Below are positions 34,271 to 46,400 of a stretch of DNA of 64,000 nucleotides, piece after piece (the first letter of the stretch is position 1; each line of letters begins with the position of its first letter). The translations under genes were made by a program, and so were the position numbers. Below the pieces are notes generated by a model. That model searched no databases. It was not told the DNA's origin and saw nothing but the letters and a program-made list of their open reading frames with translations. This stretch comes from Calonectria ilicicola. Its lineage: Eukaryota > Ascomycota > Sordariomycetes > Hypocreales > Nectriaceae. Where the stretch lies: contig CP085826.1 of the NCBI GenBank assembly GCA_020809705.1, positions 8,060,001-8,124,000 on the forward strand. Reading direction: 5' to 3'.

Positions 34271-34960
34271 AGTTTGACACTTTGGTATTTACCTAGATTT
34301 CAGGTTCGTCGAATTAGTTGTTCGATTATAGATCCATGCTATTTATTTAATTAAATATCACTATTTTCAATTTCAAGGTTGATTAAATCCAGTTGTCTAC
34401 GCTATTTGGTTAAAGTTGGCATTCATTACAATACAACTAAGTTATATTATAATGGTTTGCTTAAGTTTGAAGGCCAGCATGTGCAGAAACCCATGCTAAC
34501 TTTATTGAGGGAAGTGGTTTGCTAATTTTATTGTACAAAATTGTGGTTAGTGCCATAGTATTTACTTGCACCTAAATCCGTGCTCCTGGAGCATCTTTAC
34601 TAACAAGTAGAGTTCTAAATCTTTGGTATATTTAAAAAAGGAGTTTACTAATATTGGGCTAGACTTTATAAATGTACCCCATATCAAAGGAGGTTTCCTT
34701 GAATCCAGAAAGTAAGATAAGACGGGTTTTCATGTTTGAAAAACGAAGTAACAAAGTAATATGCCATATTGACGGTATCGTACGGCGCAAAGGATACAGG
34801 CTGCAGCGTTGCCATCGCCTCTAGCAGGCAAGAATAATCGGGCCGCTCCTTAGGCAACTAGGTAGAGCTGTCTCTCATAGGTGATATGCAACTAAGAACA
34901 CATATGTCATAGTGATTGTAAGAAACTTGTCGACACCCCTTCGATGCTACCTTGAATTCT
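34271..34960. other. Intergenic region between convergent genes
   Basis: AT-rich 3' flanks; no gene, no notable repeat. Confidence 0.5.
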
Positions 34961-36274
34961 TTAGTTTCGCAATTTATCGTAGCCATGCTGTCTTTCAGTA
35001 ATCTGAGCAGTTCTTTGTGATTTAGAAACAAAAACCATATCCGATGGAAGTACTTCTTTCAGATTCTTGAGCAGCACCTTTTGTGTAGAAACCCAAATAT
35101 CACTTGGGGCATCATTTGAAGGTTCCAGCCCTTGAAACCTCACCAACATCGTCCCGGCCCCATTTTCCGTGCTTTGTATCCAGTTGTAAACACCTGGGTC
35201 TGATTTACTCAAAACGATTGTGGATGTTCCATTCCGGTTTGCTATGACCTGATTATTGTTAAGTGACTCCAGACGGTCGCGATAGTTATTGGTGATCATA
35301 AACATTGAATATGTTGGAAGAACCCAATATGTGGATAAGCCAGGATTAATCGTCATCACGAGAGCCTCCTTGCTCGTGATGTTGTAGTGGCCAAAAATAG
35401 ATGCTTGTGTAACAAGTGTTCCCAATGACTGAGATTGTGAAAGACTGTCCAGATTATTTGGAGATTTGGAAAGCGTCAAGTTGGCAAGGACCAAATCAAT
35501 AAAGGCCGGGATTGACTCTGAGAAGTACTTTCTTGCCGAGACAATAGTTGAATTGCCTGTTTTTGTTTCGCAACGCTTGTTTTCCTCAACAAATTCTATT
35601 TCAAGAGAATCTGGGGTTTCCAAACTCCAGTTTCCAATATTATTGCGAACAAACAATTCCTTGGTGTTTGGTGGGATATATAGATGGTTAGATCCAGAAA
35701 TGATGGTTGAATTAAGCGTTATAGTAAAGGATCCATCGCTTTCCACCACCAGGCCCTGGTTATCCAGAATGCCGACCGAGACGGGGACAGTTATGTCGTC
35801 GTTCAAGGAGAACGACGCATCCGCAGGGCCAGATCCGAATCGTTTCCCGCGCAAAATATAGCTATAAGAGGAATTGATAGGAATTGTGCGGTATATAGCA
35901 TCTGGGTTATCGTACGCAAAGCGCCCACCAGGCAAGTTAAGCTCTGAGCTCTGATACGGAGGTCGTATAAAGGCATAGACTTTTGGGTCGCATGGATTAT
36001 CATTCATGGCTTTCTGCATCGCGCCAAAGGCAAGTTCCTCGACAGCTTGGTCCAGTTGCTCGTGTGGGAGATTTGTATAGCCGTGCTTTGCTGTTGCGGA
36101 AAGGAAAGCCTGACGAGCTGTAATTTTGATATCGTCATATGGATGTGTATTATGGAGGGATGTTGCCAACGCATCAAGCTTCTGTTGGTCGGGTGTATCC
36201 AGATAGCTCTGCTGAGAAATAACGGGAGATGTGCCACCCAGCAGGAGTACAATTGAGAAAAGTGTTTTCTTCAT
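34961..36274 (-). CDS. Secreted protein with DUF1214-like region
   Basis: Single exon of 437 residues. The N-terminus MKKTLFSIVLLLGGTSPVISQQ is a clear signal peptide with likely cleavage before QQS. There are many N-glycosylation sequons (NSS, NST, NWS, NLT, NIT, NGT), consistent with secretion. The central stretch VESDGSFTITLNSTIISGSNHLYIPPNTKELFVRNNIGNW resembles the beta-rich DUF1214 domain, which often follows DUF1254 in secreted or periplasmic proteins of unknown function. There is only one Cys pair-like set (NPCDP and RCETK). Enzyme activity is unknown. It is convergent with the GRE2-like gene. The family call is tentative; the protein itself is well supported by its long open frame and signal peptide. 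Confidence 0.75.
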   Translation of the reverse strand: MKKTLFSIVLLLGGTSPVISQQSYLDTPDQQKLDALATSLHNTHPYDDIKITARQAFLSATAKHGYTNLPHEQLDQAVEELAFGAMQKAMNDNPCDPKVYAFIRPPYQSSELNLPGGRFAYDNPDAIYRTIPINSSYSYILRGKRFGSGPADASFSLNDDITVPVSVGILDNQGLVVESDGSFTITLNSTIISGSNHLYIPPNTKELFVRNNIGNWSLETPDSLEIEFVEENKRCETKTGNSTIVSARKYFSESIPAFIDLVLANLTLSKSPNNLDSLSQSQSLGTLVTQASIFGHYNITSKEALVMTINPGLSTYWVLPTYSMFMITNNYRDRLESLNNNQVIANRNGTSTIVLSKSDPGVYNWIQSTENGAGTMLVRFQGLEPSNDAPSDIWVSTQKVLLKNLKEVLPSDMVFVSKSQRTAQITERQHGYDKLRN

Positions 36275-37889
36275 GTTAAGGGTATGTTGAGAAATTGGTA
36301 AAGGGTGTGTTGAATATTGGGATGAAAGGGATAGAAAAGTTGTTTCTAGGACGACTAATGAAATATTGGTTTATTTATATATTTTATATGCAAAATGTTC
36401 TTGGATGCTGCGGAAATGAAGCGCTGTCTTTGATAACGACAGGCCACACCAATCAGAACATTGACTTTTTCAGAGCCTTTCGGGGTCGAACGAATTAATA
36501 CGAGCAATTTCCGTTGACCAGGATGTAAAAGCAATCCCCACTGGGGATTTTTCCGAAATGGTTGGAAAGCAGTCTTTCCTGGGTATAGTGAAGTCGTACC
36601 TGAGCTCCGTGATAAATCAAATCCCTAACGCACCACCTCTTACAACTGGGCACCACTTTGCCAAGGCGCTAAATTCTTCCCCACCACAAAGCCCGACCGT
36701 ATTGTAGGCCAATCAAATTATGCCAAAGTGAGCGCCGATACCGACGCTTCATAAAAACTCTTTTTAGAACGAGACGTTGTCCATTCAACTATAAGGTTGG
36801 CGCTAGAATAAGGACTGGCAAAAACGTAGCGCGTCATGCGCTTGCGTACCAAACTGTCCCGATGAGACAGAAAGGCAAGCACTTCAGGGCAGAAGCTCCC
36901 CGTCTGTTGACAAGAGTAGGTGTCAGTCAGTCTTTAGTTCTTTGCCTCATTGCTTCATTTGACAAATCGGACAAAATGCTGCTAGCCTAGATCGTAATAT
37001 CTGAGCTTAGGAAAGCAGCTGCATATCTGAAAATCATACCAAGACCCTTAGTATCAAGTCATCGCCTTTAATACTGAGAACACGACCAGGATCTCAGCCC
37101 GTAGCGCCAACAGCGCCGACACTCGATTAGTCATTAATCGAATCTGAATAGGTACTTCGGAACATCTTGGGCGAAGAGTTGACATGGGCATCGATAGCTC
37201 TACTAACATGTCACAATAAAATGTCTGTCCCACTTTGGTTCCCAGGCATATCGTTTCGGTGGCCAATTTTAGGGTCAGCGGAATTTATATCCGTTGTTTG
37301 GATAGTCGCCATTGCTAAAAATAAAGATATTGAATAATAGATACATAAAATCTTGATGATATATTTGCATGATATGAATGTTTTTCGACCATTCCCATGT
37401 AACTGAAAACTAACCTTTAGGGTAGGGTTATCAACAACCACGGGAATGCAACTTAACAGAAGCCGCAGTCTATAGAACTTTAAAGAGATGACCATTGAAA
37501 GCTTCTAATGCGATGAACAAGTTTATATAATTAGAAGAGTGCGATGGCCTTGTCTGTAAAGACGAATCACCATTCCAATCACACAAGCCGAACCAAACAT
37601 ATGCACACTACTCCTACGTTAACTCCCAAGTAATGTACCCTATGCAAGAAAGCAAATGACCATTAGAGTTATCCAAAGGATTAAGCAATGACATTTCTAA
37701 AGAATGCCAAGGAGTTTAAAAATCCTTAGTAGAGATATATCAAATAGAACTTGTTCAATTACATGTGGCAAGTGGGTATTTGCCGCTCATTTGGGTCCAG
37801 GCGGTCAGGTGCGGCAGAATACGAAGCGCTCCTGAATCCTATCGTTAGCTGAATGTCCAAGGCTGACGGAGCAAAACAAAGCCTTTGTC
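36275..37889. other. Intergenic region, divergent promoters
   Basis: No supported gene in 1.6 kb. A lone CGGAC half-site lies near 36967. Short open frames at 36295, 37054 and 37211 have no recognisable domains. This region should carry the promoters of the secreted protein and the gene at 37890. Confidence 0.45.
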
Positions 37890-39515
37890 ATGGCCTCCCA
37901 CAAGAAATTCCTTGCCGATCTGGCGGTGGCCAATCAACAAGTGAATATTGAAATAAACAGCCTGTGCGAAAAGGTTAATAATCCGATGAATGAGGAAGCT
38001 CAGGCTATGTTAAAAGCACTACTGCTTAGGATTTATAACTCCATTACCCTCGTCGGTGAGCATCGAGGGCATCCGCAGACTCCAAACAAAATCATTCTAC
38101 AGGGCTATCGCAGTTTCTTTGAGCCCATTCACGCGCTTTCAAAACTACCGTCAGGCGACTTTCTCAGCGTGCGCATGTTCCTTTACTTGGCAGAGGCAAT
38201 CTCGGACGAGCAGGCCCTAGATAAGAAGTTTGTTAAAAGTAAGGCCCGGGCCAGTACCTCCACCTTGTTTGAGTTTTGTGTTAGTCTGGATGATGCCGTA
38301 CTCACACATCTCAAAAACCTTTGGGTGTCCAATAGAGAGGAACAAAATCTAACTTGGGTCTTTGGAATTTACTCTGTGCAGTGTTGGCCATTGGTTGGCA
38401 CGCCCCTGGCAGAATCACAAAGGGCTCAGAGCCAAAGACTTGCCCAGGCGCTGAACGCAGAAGAACTGTTTTCTCTTACTGGAAACAAGAAACGACAATA
38501 TATGTACCAGTTCAGAGACGAACAGGAAATCTGGCGCCCAGTTCCAGATTACATTCAAGATGTTTCCGACATTCGCTATCTCAACCCTGATCTTAGAAGC
38601 GAAAGTGAGCTCGTCTTCATGCAAGCGGTTCCGGATGGCCCTCTTTCCAGCAAAATGGCCTTTCATGTGGTTAATGAGAGCAACGAGCAACACTATCACA
38701 GTGTCCATATTCTTCGACGGTCGTGGCAGTTTGTGTATGATGCAAACAAGATCAAGGAGACAATTCTGTCCAAGAAGAGACTTTGCCTTGCACAGAAAGT
38801 ATTCAGGCAGGCTAAGCTTCCACCCGAGATCCAGATGCAAATATCGGGCTTTCTAGAGCAGCCCAAACCACACCCATATCTCACTCATCTTAACCTCGCC
38901 GCTGCATACGCCAAATTCCCTGAAATCGCTGTAAAGTCTCTATGTTCTGAATGTGCGTCCAGAAAAGGTGGCGCCGACGCTCGTCAGATGAGATTAACAT
39001 GCTCAAGCGCTACGATGTATATTTGGAATCTGTCCTTGCGGACTTTTCACGTATTTCACAAATCAGACGCGACAAACTGGAAGTTGTGCAAGCATGGATT
39101 TGACTGTCAAGGGCATCACAAAAATGGGGACTGGGCTGTTAACTCGGAGCTTCAGCTTGTCCAGTTGGTTGAGGCACATATTACCCAGGTTTGCGGAGCT
39201 CCCACAACTTTATCCCAGCTTGGATTTGGCCAAGTACCCGTGCTGAGGCTGGAACGTCAGCAAGATGACCGCATGAGACTAGAAATCCTTTTCCCCGAAA
39301 TCCCGATATTCCAAGATGCTAAAATAGAAACGGAGATGAACGGCGGGATCGGTGGGTTGATAGACACCATGGTTCATCACCGATTGCTGTTAGGTGCTTG
39401 GACAAATGGACATAGCACAACACAGTCTCATTGGTCGTGGGCACGCAACTTGATTGAAGCGAAGCAAGTCGCTGACGCACTTTCTGAGCTTCATATTCGC
39501 TGTGATGTTTGCTAA
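37890..39515 (+). CDS. Unrecognised 541-residue fungal protein
   Basis: Single exon, ATG at 37890, 541 residues. No signal peptide or membrane segment is visible, so it is probably intracellular. The middle holds LPPEIQMQISGFLEQP (near residue 313), which has the spacing of a short F-box-like helix but without other F-box residues. The later part has scattered Cys/His (CSECASRK, CKHGFDCQGHH, near residues 350-412) that could bind zinc. I do not recognise a family. Codon use and length support a real gene. It ends only 174 bp from the convergent decarboxylase gene. Confidence 0.7.
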   Translation: MASHKKFLADLAVANQQVNIEINSLCEKVNNPMNEEAQAMLKALLLRIYNSITLVGEHRGHPQTPNKIILQGYRSFFEPIHALSKLPSGDFLSVRMFLYLAEAISDEQALDKKFVKSKARASTSTLFEFCVSLDDAVLTHLKNLWVSNREEQNLTWVFGIYSVQCWPLVGTPLAESQRAQSQRLAQALNAEELFSLTGNKKRQYMYQFRDEQEIWRPVPDYIQDVSDIRYLNPDLRSESELVFMQAVPDGPLSSKMAFHVVNESNEQHYHSVHILRRSWQFVYDANKIKETILSKKRLCLAQKVFRQAKLPPEIQMQISGFLEQPKPHPYLTHLNLAAAYAKFPEIAVKSLCSECASRKGGADARQMRLTCSSATMYIWNLSLRTFHVFHKSDATNWKLCKHGFDCQGHHKNGDWAVNSELQLVQLVEAHITQVCGAPTTLSQLGFGQVPVLRLERQQDDRMRLEILFPEIPIFQDAKIETEMNGGIGGLIDTMVHHRLLLGAWTNGHSTTQSHWSWARNLIEAKQVADALSELHIRCDVC

Positions 39516-39688
39516 AGTATTTCAGACTTGACATAGTTTTAATAGCATTGCTTTGACCAGTACTAAATGAGAATTTGGGGTTACAAATTGATGTATATTT
39601 ATATAGAAAATGATAGTTAATTTGATCCTGCGTGCGAACAGGAACAGTTACACTCCAGGTAGGGAATGGTTTTGTTGATGGCGTAAGA

Positions 39689-40963
39689 CTAATTCTTTCT
39701 CGAACAACGAGCCACAATAGTCCTCAGAGGTACGTTGAGCGCTCGACCCAAGTCGACCTGGGATTCGAATTTCACATCCACTCCATTTTCAAAAACCAAG
39801 CAATGAGTCGACCCTCCATAGTGAAAACTTCCAAGATCCTCCCCAGCTTCAATGTAATCTCCCTCTTTGACCGTTGGGACGCAAGATGATACCTCAAGCA
39901 TGCCCACTGGGATAACGCATACCATACCAATACGAGGATCTTCAGCCTCAATAAAAATTAAGGCACGGGTTGCAATCGCGGTAAGATAACTCTCCCTCTC
40001 AGACATTCCGTCTAGAGTAGGAGCCAAAACTCGGGGATAATAGCTCCCATCGACCACCCGAACTCGCTTAACAGTACCGGAAATAGGTGCGTTCCATCGA
40101 TGGTAGCTGAGAACAGTGAGGTGAGCTTGATATACAGTTCCGTTTATAAACCTCTCAGCCAATGGATCATTGTCAAGCATATCAGTAATAGAGTATGGGT
40201 GTCCTTTCAGCCAGAACTTGTCATTAGCTGAACAGTTATAGGCAATTCTCATCGCTTGAGACTCGCAAGCATTGAGAATTGGTGCGCCCTCTTTGCTCGC
40301 CATAGCCTGTGGAGTTGGCAATGGACGAATACCGGGATTGAAATGCCTGGAAAAAAAGGCGTCCCAAGAGTCAAACCCGAGAGTTTCAAAGTTATTTGCG
40401 TCTGGACATTTAAAAATCTCGGTAAATATTCGTTGATGTCCAGTAGGCTCATTGGCAACAGCCTCTAGTTTCGTAACAGCGCTCGGGGACAACCATCCAT
40501 CTTTCGGATTCAGCGCATGCAATGACTCTGGCGACTTAAGAAAGCTGCCCCAGCTATTAAGAATATTTTTAAGACATTTATTCACATCTCTATCAGAAAA
40601 GAACATCGACCCACTGGGTGTGTCGATAAACGTCGAAAATATGTTTGTCAAAGGCAGACCAACGAGATATTTTGCGTCATCAAGGTTCTGCCATTGCGGT
40701 GTTGTACGAATAAGCAAGTTCAATTCGTGCATTAGGGACGAAATACTATCCGGGACAGGATATGCCGGCAACGAATTTTGCAATTGTCCGGACTTCTTTG
40801 CTTCATGGAGCATTAAGAGGGAAAGTTGGGCGAGCCTACCATCACCTTCTATAAGGGCTTGGAACGCCCTAATAGCAGGATCAAGAGCGGCTTCTGGAAG
40901 CTTGATCAACGACTCACTCTGACCCAGAAGAGTAGTTTTGGGATCGATTGAAATGACGCTCAT
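39689..40963 (-). CDS. PsiD-like phosphatidylserine decarboxylase-family enzyme
   Basis: Single exon. The ATG at 40963 gives 424 residues; an in-frame ATG at 41125 would add 54 residues that look like leader DNA. The N-terminal third matches the extra domain of the PSD-like group (FQALIEGDGRLAQLSLLML, NMLNLLI-type helices, FDSWDAFFSRHFNPGIRPL). The catalytic part has HRWNAPISGTVKRV, IFIEAEDPRIGMVCVIPVGM and the self-cleavage motif SFHYGGSTHCLVF, where Ser385 should become the pyruvoyl group. No mitochondrial or membrane-targeting segment is seen, unlike true PSD1/PSD2. Soluble fungal relatives such as PsiD decarboxylate aromatic amino acids (L-tryptophan), so an amino-acid decarboxylase is as likely as a lipid enzyme. 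A cluster link is not evident. Confidence 0.88.
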   Translation of the reverse strand: MSVISIDPKTTLLGQSESLIKLPEAALDPAIRAFQALIEGDGRLAQLSLLMLHEAKKSGQLQNSLPAYPVPDSISSLMHELNLLIRTTPQWQNLDDAKYLVGLPLTNIFSTFIDTPSGSMFFSDRDVNKCLKNILNSWGSFLKSPESLHALNPKDGWLSPSAVTKLEAVANEPTGHQRIFTEIFKCPDANNFETLGFDSWDAFFSRHFNPGIRPLPTPQAMASKEGAPILNACESQAMRIAYNCSANDKFWLKGHPYSITDMLDNDPLAERFINGTVYQAHLTVLSYHRWNAPISGTVKRVRVVDGSYYPRVLAPTLDGMSERESYLTAIATRALIFIEAEDPRIGMVCVIPVGMLEVSSCVPTVKEGDYIEAGEDLGSFHYGGSTHCLVFENGVDVKFESQVDLGRALNVPLRTIVARCSRKN

Positions 40964-42429
40964 TTTGACGGTTGACAGAATGAATCGTGATATTGGATAT
41001 TTCGGTAATGTTCCAATGAAGTAGTACAATGCAGAAGATGGTAGCTTTGAACTGAAGGGGGGGCGATTCTTAGCTCTTAGGGGCGATGTATCTATAATAA
41101 CAGGTCCTGTCCTATTATACCGCATTGAAACATGAGTCTCAAACGAATATAGGATATGATTGGACTCCGCAATATTAAAGTGTCAATTTCCTTTTGCCGT
41201 AAATGTGATTGTGATGTGATTGTGATGTGACTGTGATGTGACTGTGATGTGATAGTGAGTAGAAATGTGAGGCGTCAGAGTGAACACTTGGTTTCAATTA
41301 TTCACAACATGCCGTTTTATTTGCGGACCCATCACAGTGCACAGTGTATATCACTCTACTCTACCCCTTTGTTAGTCCTATTAGGGCTACAAATTTCCCA
41401 CAGTATGCAAAGTGATCAAACCGTGCTTTGTAATGTCTAGGTTGACCATAAAAAAGCTTAACGATACCAGTAGTTCCTATCTGTTATTCATACCCTACTC
41501 AAGCCTAGAGTAGGTTTGATTTACTGTGAGAGGGCACGTGATACTGTAAGTACAGGGGTAAAATAGGGGGTTAAAGTAGGGTTTGTAGAGTAGGATTGGT
41601 TCCTAGTTGATAAAATGTATAAAAATTTGTAAGTTGGTTATTAATTTAGATTTTAGTATACTTATGAATTTTTAAAGTAATTAAATTATTAAAAGTAGTT
41701 ATTTTAATGAGAATGAATTTGATAATAAGTGAAGATAGTATTTATTTTGATAAAAATGTAATATTAATAAGTAAATATTATTAAATTAATTATTATTTTT
41801 GTTATTAAGAAATATAAATATTATATTTATAAAAAGTAAATATATTAATAATAAAATATATAAAAAAAATAAAGATAAAGAAAATAAAAGTTTATAATTT
41901 ATAAAATATAATATATATAATTTAAGATATAATCTATTAAACTATTTATTTATTTACTCTAATATGGCATACTAATCTATAAAAATTGCTAATTTATATA
42001 TATTAGATATAAAATCAAAGTTTATCTAGTATATTAATACTATCAAGATTATATAAGAAAAAAGGCCAAAAATATTATAGCTTAAATTTAATAACTTAAT
42101 AATATTATTTATATCTAGTAGTAATTAAGAGACAATTTCTAATTCTTATCCCCTAATAATACAATTATTTTATTTCTTAAGCTATTTATTATAGATGTAT
42201 ATAAGTGCTATAAATGTAGATATATTAATTAATATAATAATAAGATAAATTTATACTATAATAAGAAGTATAGCTAGGTTAATCCCCAAGGGCCCAGATG
42301 CAGTACAACTTTGGATATTAGCAAGTTACTATATATTACTAACGTCCGTTATTAGTAGTTTTTCAAGAACCAATATATAAGTAGATAGTTTAAGGTAGAA
42401 TGCTTATACCAGTAGCCGGAAGTTATAAT
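40964..42429. other. Decarboxylase promoter and transition to AT-rich block
   Basis: 40964-41500 is normal-composition DNA carrying the promoter and a small tandem repeat (41210-41253). Composition shifts to strongly AT-rich near 41.6 kb, and no gene is seen from there on. Confidence 0.55.
41210..41253 (+). repeat. 11-bp tandem repeat TGTGATGTGAY, four copies
   Basis: Four head-to-tail copies of TGTGATGTGAC/T, with a partial unit just before. It lies about 250 bp upstream of the decarboxylase start and close to the composition boundary. Confidence 0.8.
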
Positions 42430-42949
42430 TGTTATGACCCATGACACGCCCAGGCGGTCAAAGATGGCAGAACCAACATTCACTTACCTTATAGCCCCAT
42501 ACCAACCAATAAGGAAGCGCTTATAAGCGATCACCTTCAATATTAGTAATCATCCTATGATTAATACCTCGATTACTAATACATTAGATAGAATTAATAT
42601 AGTGAGTGCCTACTAGGTAATAGTATATAATGTTATGACCCATAACACGCCCAGGCGGTCAAAGATGACAGAACCGACATTCGCCTACCCTATAGCCCCA
42701 CACCAACCAATAAGGAAGCACTCATAAGTAATCACTCACAACATTGGTAATCACCTAGTGATTAATACCTTGATTACTAATATATTAAATAGAACCAATA
42801 TAGTAAGTGCTTACTAGGTAATAGTATATAAATAGATTAAAATCCACTTTTATAATTAATACTAACTAGCTTTTAATATAATTTAATTACCTTAATTACA
42901 ATTAACTATTATCTAATATAATATCTTTATTATTTTATTTACTATAACA
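42430..42949 (+). repeat. LTR of outer Gypsy element (5' LTR, with internal duplication)
   Basis: Starts TGTTATGACCC and ends CTATAACA, so it has TG...CA ends and a TGTTAT/ATAACA inverted terminus. The first 201 bp (42430-42630) are repeated directly at 42631-42831 (GTTATGACCCAT-ACACGCCC in both). Either the LTR has an internal tandem duplication or a partial LTR is followed by a full one. A diverged inverted copy starts at 60225. Confidence 0.65.
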
Positions 42950-43080
42950 CACCTAACTATCCTACTAATAATAAATCTTTTATTTTAATTAATTTATTAA
43001 ATTGGAAATTGATTAGATTATTATATATTAAAAGCTCTTATTTAATTAGTTACCTATATTAACAATTAAGTAATAATAAT

Positions 43081-43495
43081 ATTTTCGCAGTGGTCTAGGG
43101 TATGTTGGTGGATCTTGGTCATGGGATAAGGGATTTGGTCCATAAAAGAAAGATCTACCCTCAAGTTGATAGAAAAATCAAGCATTTTTGGCCCATTCTT
43201 TCATTTTTTAAAAGCTTTTATAAGGCAGACTAAACTGACCTAAGACTCTTGATTTATATTATATTATTTTATTTTTAAGGGATATACCTTTAGTAAGTTA
43301 TTATTTTTAAGGATTATATTTTTATTTAAATATTTTATTTTTTTTATTATTTTATTTAATAATAAAGCCTCTAATTAAAGGCTTAATAATTATTTAGCCT
43401 TATTAAATTATTACTTTTTCTCAAAATACTATATTATAGATAGATAGCTATAAATAGTATAATATTTTTATATAATTCTCTTCCCTACTATAAAA
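43081..43495 (+). repeat. Left terminal repeat of the ~12.9-kb element
   Basis: Matches 55614-56028 along its length. It is heavily G-to-A/C-to-T changed at its 3' end compared with the right copy. Confidence 0.75.
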
Positions 43496-46400
43496 TTAAA
43501 GATTATAATAAGAAGACCAAGTTATTATTATAAATTATTTAATTATAATAATAATAATACTTCTAAGTTATTATATAAAATCTAAGAAAAAAATTAAATT
43601 AGAAGTTTTATAATATAATTTTAAAAAGAATAAGTTAATCTAGAGAAATTAGGTAGAAAGTATAAAGATCTAGAATACTACCAGCCAGCAACTTATAATC
43701 TACTATTAACTAAAAAGGAAAGATGGTTTAAAGGAAAAGGAACCAATACATAAATATACTCGGTTTTATAGGGAAAACTAGGGAAGCAGTGAGCTATTTT
43801 TAGCCTGTTCCTATACAAATGGTAAGCTAGGCCCGGCCTACGCCTAAAGGAGCTGAAAAACTGGTCCTAAGGACAAAATCTAAGCCTAATTATTAGGTAA
43901 TTTATGATTATTAGCTTATAAACCTTAGTTTAGTTGTTATTACTTTATTATTAATAGTTAAGACTTTATATATAAGTATAATAGTTAAATATAAAAAAAA
44001 GAAGCTCTTTAAGCTAAGAACTCTAGTAGTTTATTATACTATTTTATTAATAGGAACCCTTAGAAGGGACTACTTACTAGCCTTAGCTATAATAATTTTT
44101 CTTTATATAAGCTAAGGCTAAGTTATTAAGACTAAGATGGCAAAGAAATAATAGACCAGATAAAAGAAGCCCTCCACAAATAAGAGCAATAAAGCTATAG
44201 AAGAACCTTCTCTTCTAAACTATTAATCCTCTTATTCAACTTCTAAAAACTTAATATATACCTTTTCATTTCAAATAGACCAGCCAGCAGATATAGCTAC
44301 TAAAAAATATCAATCCCTAATGAGCCTTAGGCATAAAGTATCAAGAAGTATTAGTCAAAATAAGGCCAATATTAATCAATAGGTATATAATAATAATCTT
44401 AATAACCAAGAAGTACTAGAACAAGGATCTTAAGAGAAATTAGAAGTTATAATAAGACCTCTTAATTAAATAGTAATAATAACTCCTCTTAATATCCTAT
44501 TTAATTATATCTTTAATAGTATTAATATTATAAGCTTTTTAATATATCTCGATAATTATATTAAAGGTTGCTTTACTTTTAATAAGCTTATTAAAAAGTA
44601 TATAATTATTTATACTACTTTTAGGTATTAAGAAGAAATAAGATAAGTTCTTATTAAACTATTATAAAAGGATAGGAAGGAAGCCTTAAAGGAGGAATAT
44701 ATTTACTTTAATAAGGAAAAACCTAAATCTTTTGCTAATTAGTTATAAATATTATATATAATTTAAATAAATACTTATAATTATTTAAAGATACTTAGTA
44801 AAATAAGTAATTATAAGTATCTTATATAAATAGTAGATAAGAAAGATTGGAAAGAATTAATTTCTCTCTTTATTAGACTCTTAAGTATCTTACCTCTATA
44901 GATTACTAAAGGTCTATATTAGTAGAAAGGACTTGACCTTAATGATCTAAGGTATAAGAAATATAAGAACCTAGTTATACTAGTAAGGGGCTTTGTAATT
45001 ACTTCTGATAGATAGAAGAGAATAATTAGCTTTTTTTACCTTTATTTAGAGAAGAAATAGAAGAATATTAATTAAGATTTCTTTATAAAAGAAAAGAAAT
45101 AATTAAAGAAAATATAATAATAGATTTCTAAAGATTCTTTAGAGAAGCTATATAATAATATATAATAGTTAATAATTACAGTAGCTATATCCAGCAAGAA
45201 TAAGGTAAAGGATATTATAAAGATACTCTTAAGAATAATTAAATAAAAGAATATCTTTATAACTTTTTCTAATAGAATGAATATATTATATATAATATAA
45301 TTATAATAAATTCCTTATATTAGAAATACTAAGGAGGATTTACTTATATTTAATATATTTATATCATCCTTATACTAAATAAAGAGATACTATTATTATA
45401 GGAAGTCTAGCCATTTTCTGGATAACTACTATACCCTTAATAATTATAAAAAAGCTAGATTTATTAACTATAACTTAGAGTTAAATTATCTTTAGATTGG
45501 GAGGTATTAGTTATTAATGCTTTTAAAAATGGTTTATTAGTATTATAGCTAGTCTTTAAGTGTAATAATAATTTGGTTTATTATAAACTAGATAGAATTC
45601 TTTCCTAGAAGCCCTACTAAGCTTATTAAGTAAGAATTAATAAATAATAAGAATTTTATAAAATTAAAGGAATCTATTAATAAAAAGGTAATTATAATAT
45701 TAAATTAGTTCTTAAAGAATAAAGACCCTTTTTATAAGGAAATAAATATTAAATATTACCTATAAGTATATAATTAGGGGATTAGTATTACTTTTATTTT
45801 ATTTAAAAAAAGAGCTCTAGTCTTTAGTATTATAAAGGTAATAAAACTAATAATCATTTAGAACTTTTATAAGGGGTAAATGCCCTTACTAGCAAAAAGG
45901 ACATTACAATAAACTTTAAGAAGCACCAAAAGGTAAAGAATATAACCAATATAGAAGAAAATACAGCAATTAAGCTTATATTAATCCCTAAGATTATAAA
46001 TCCTACCTTAGTAAAGGATAAGAAGTTTATTAAAGTAATTTTCAAGCCTAATCCTATCTTTTAAAAGAAGAGGGCCTAGTAGGTGGAGATAGCTTAAACT
46101 ATTATTAATTAGATCCTTAGAGCAAAGATATATACTATAGGAGATATAATAAGCCTATATTTATTGCTTAGGTTAGCTATAGCTATATATATTATAGATA
46201 TTATTTAAAAAGTTAAAGAGAACTACTAACTATTACCTTTAATAGAGTTAAAGAAAGTTTATAAGAAATCTCAGATAAATATTTTAATCTTATTAGGAGT
46301 AGAGAAAGATTTTTCTAAGACCTATTTTAACTAACTTATATAAGTAAATAGGATTAATACTATCCTATAAGAAAGTAATATTAAGGAGTAAGACTTTTTA

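Noticed and set aside
39632..39889. Plus-strand frame overlapping the decarboxylase 3' end
   Set aside because: Antisense of conserved decarboxylase codons, no family likeness.
40452..40922. 156-codon plus-strand frame inside the decarboxylase gene
   Set aside because: Antisense shadow of the conserved N-terminal domain.
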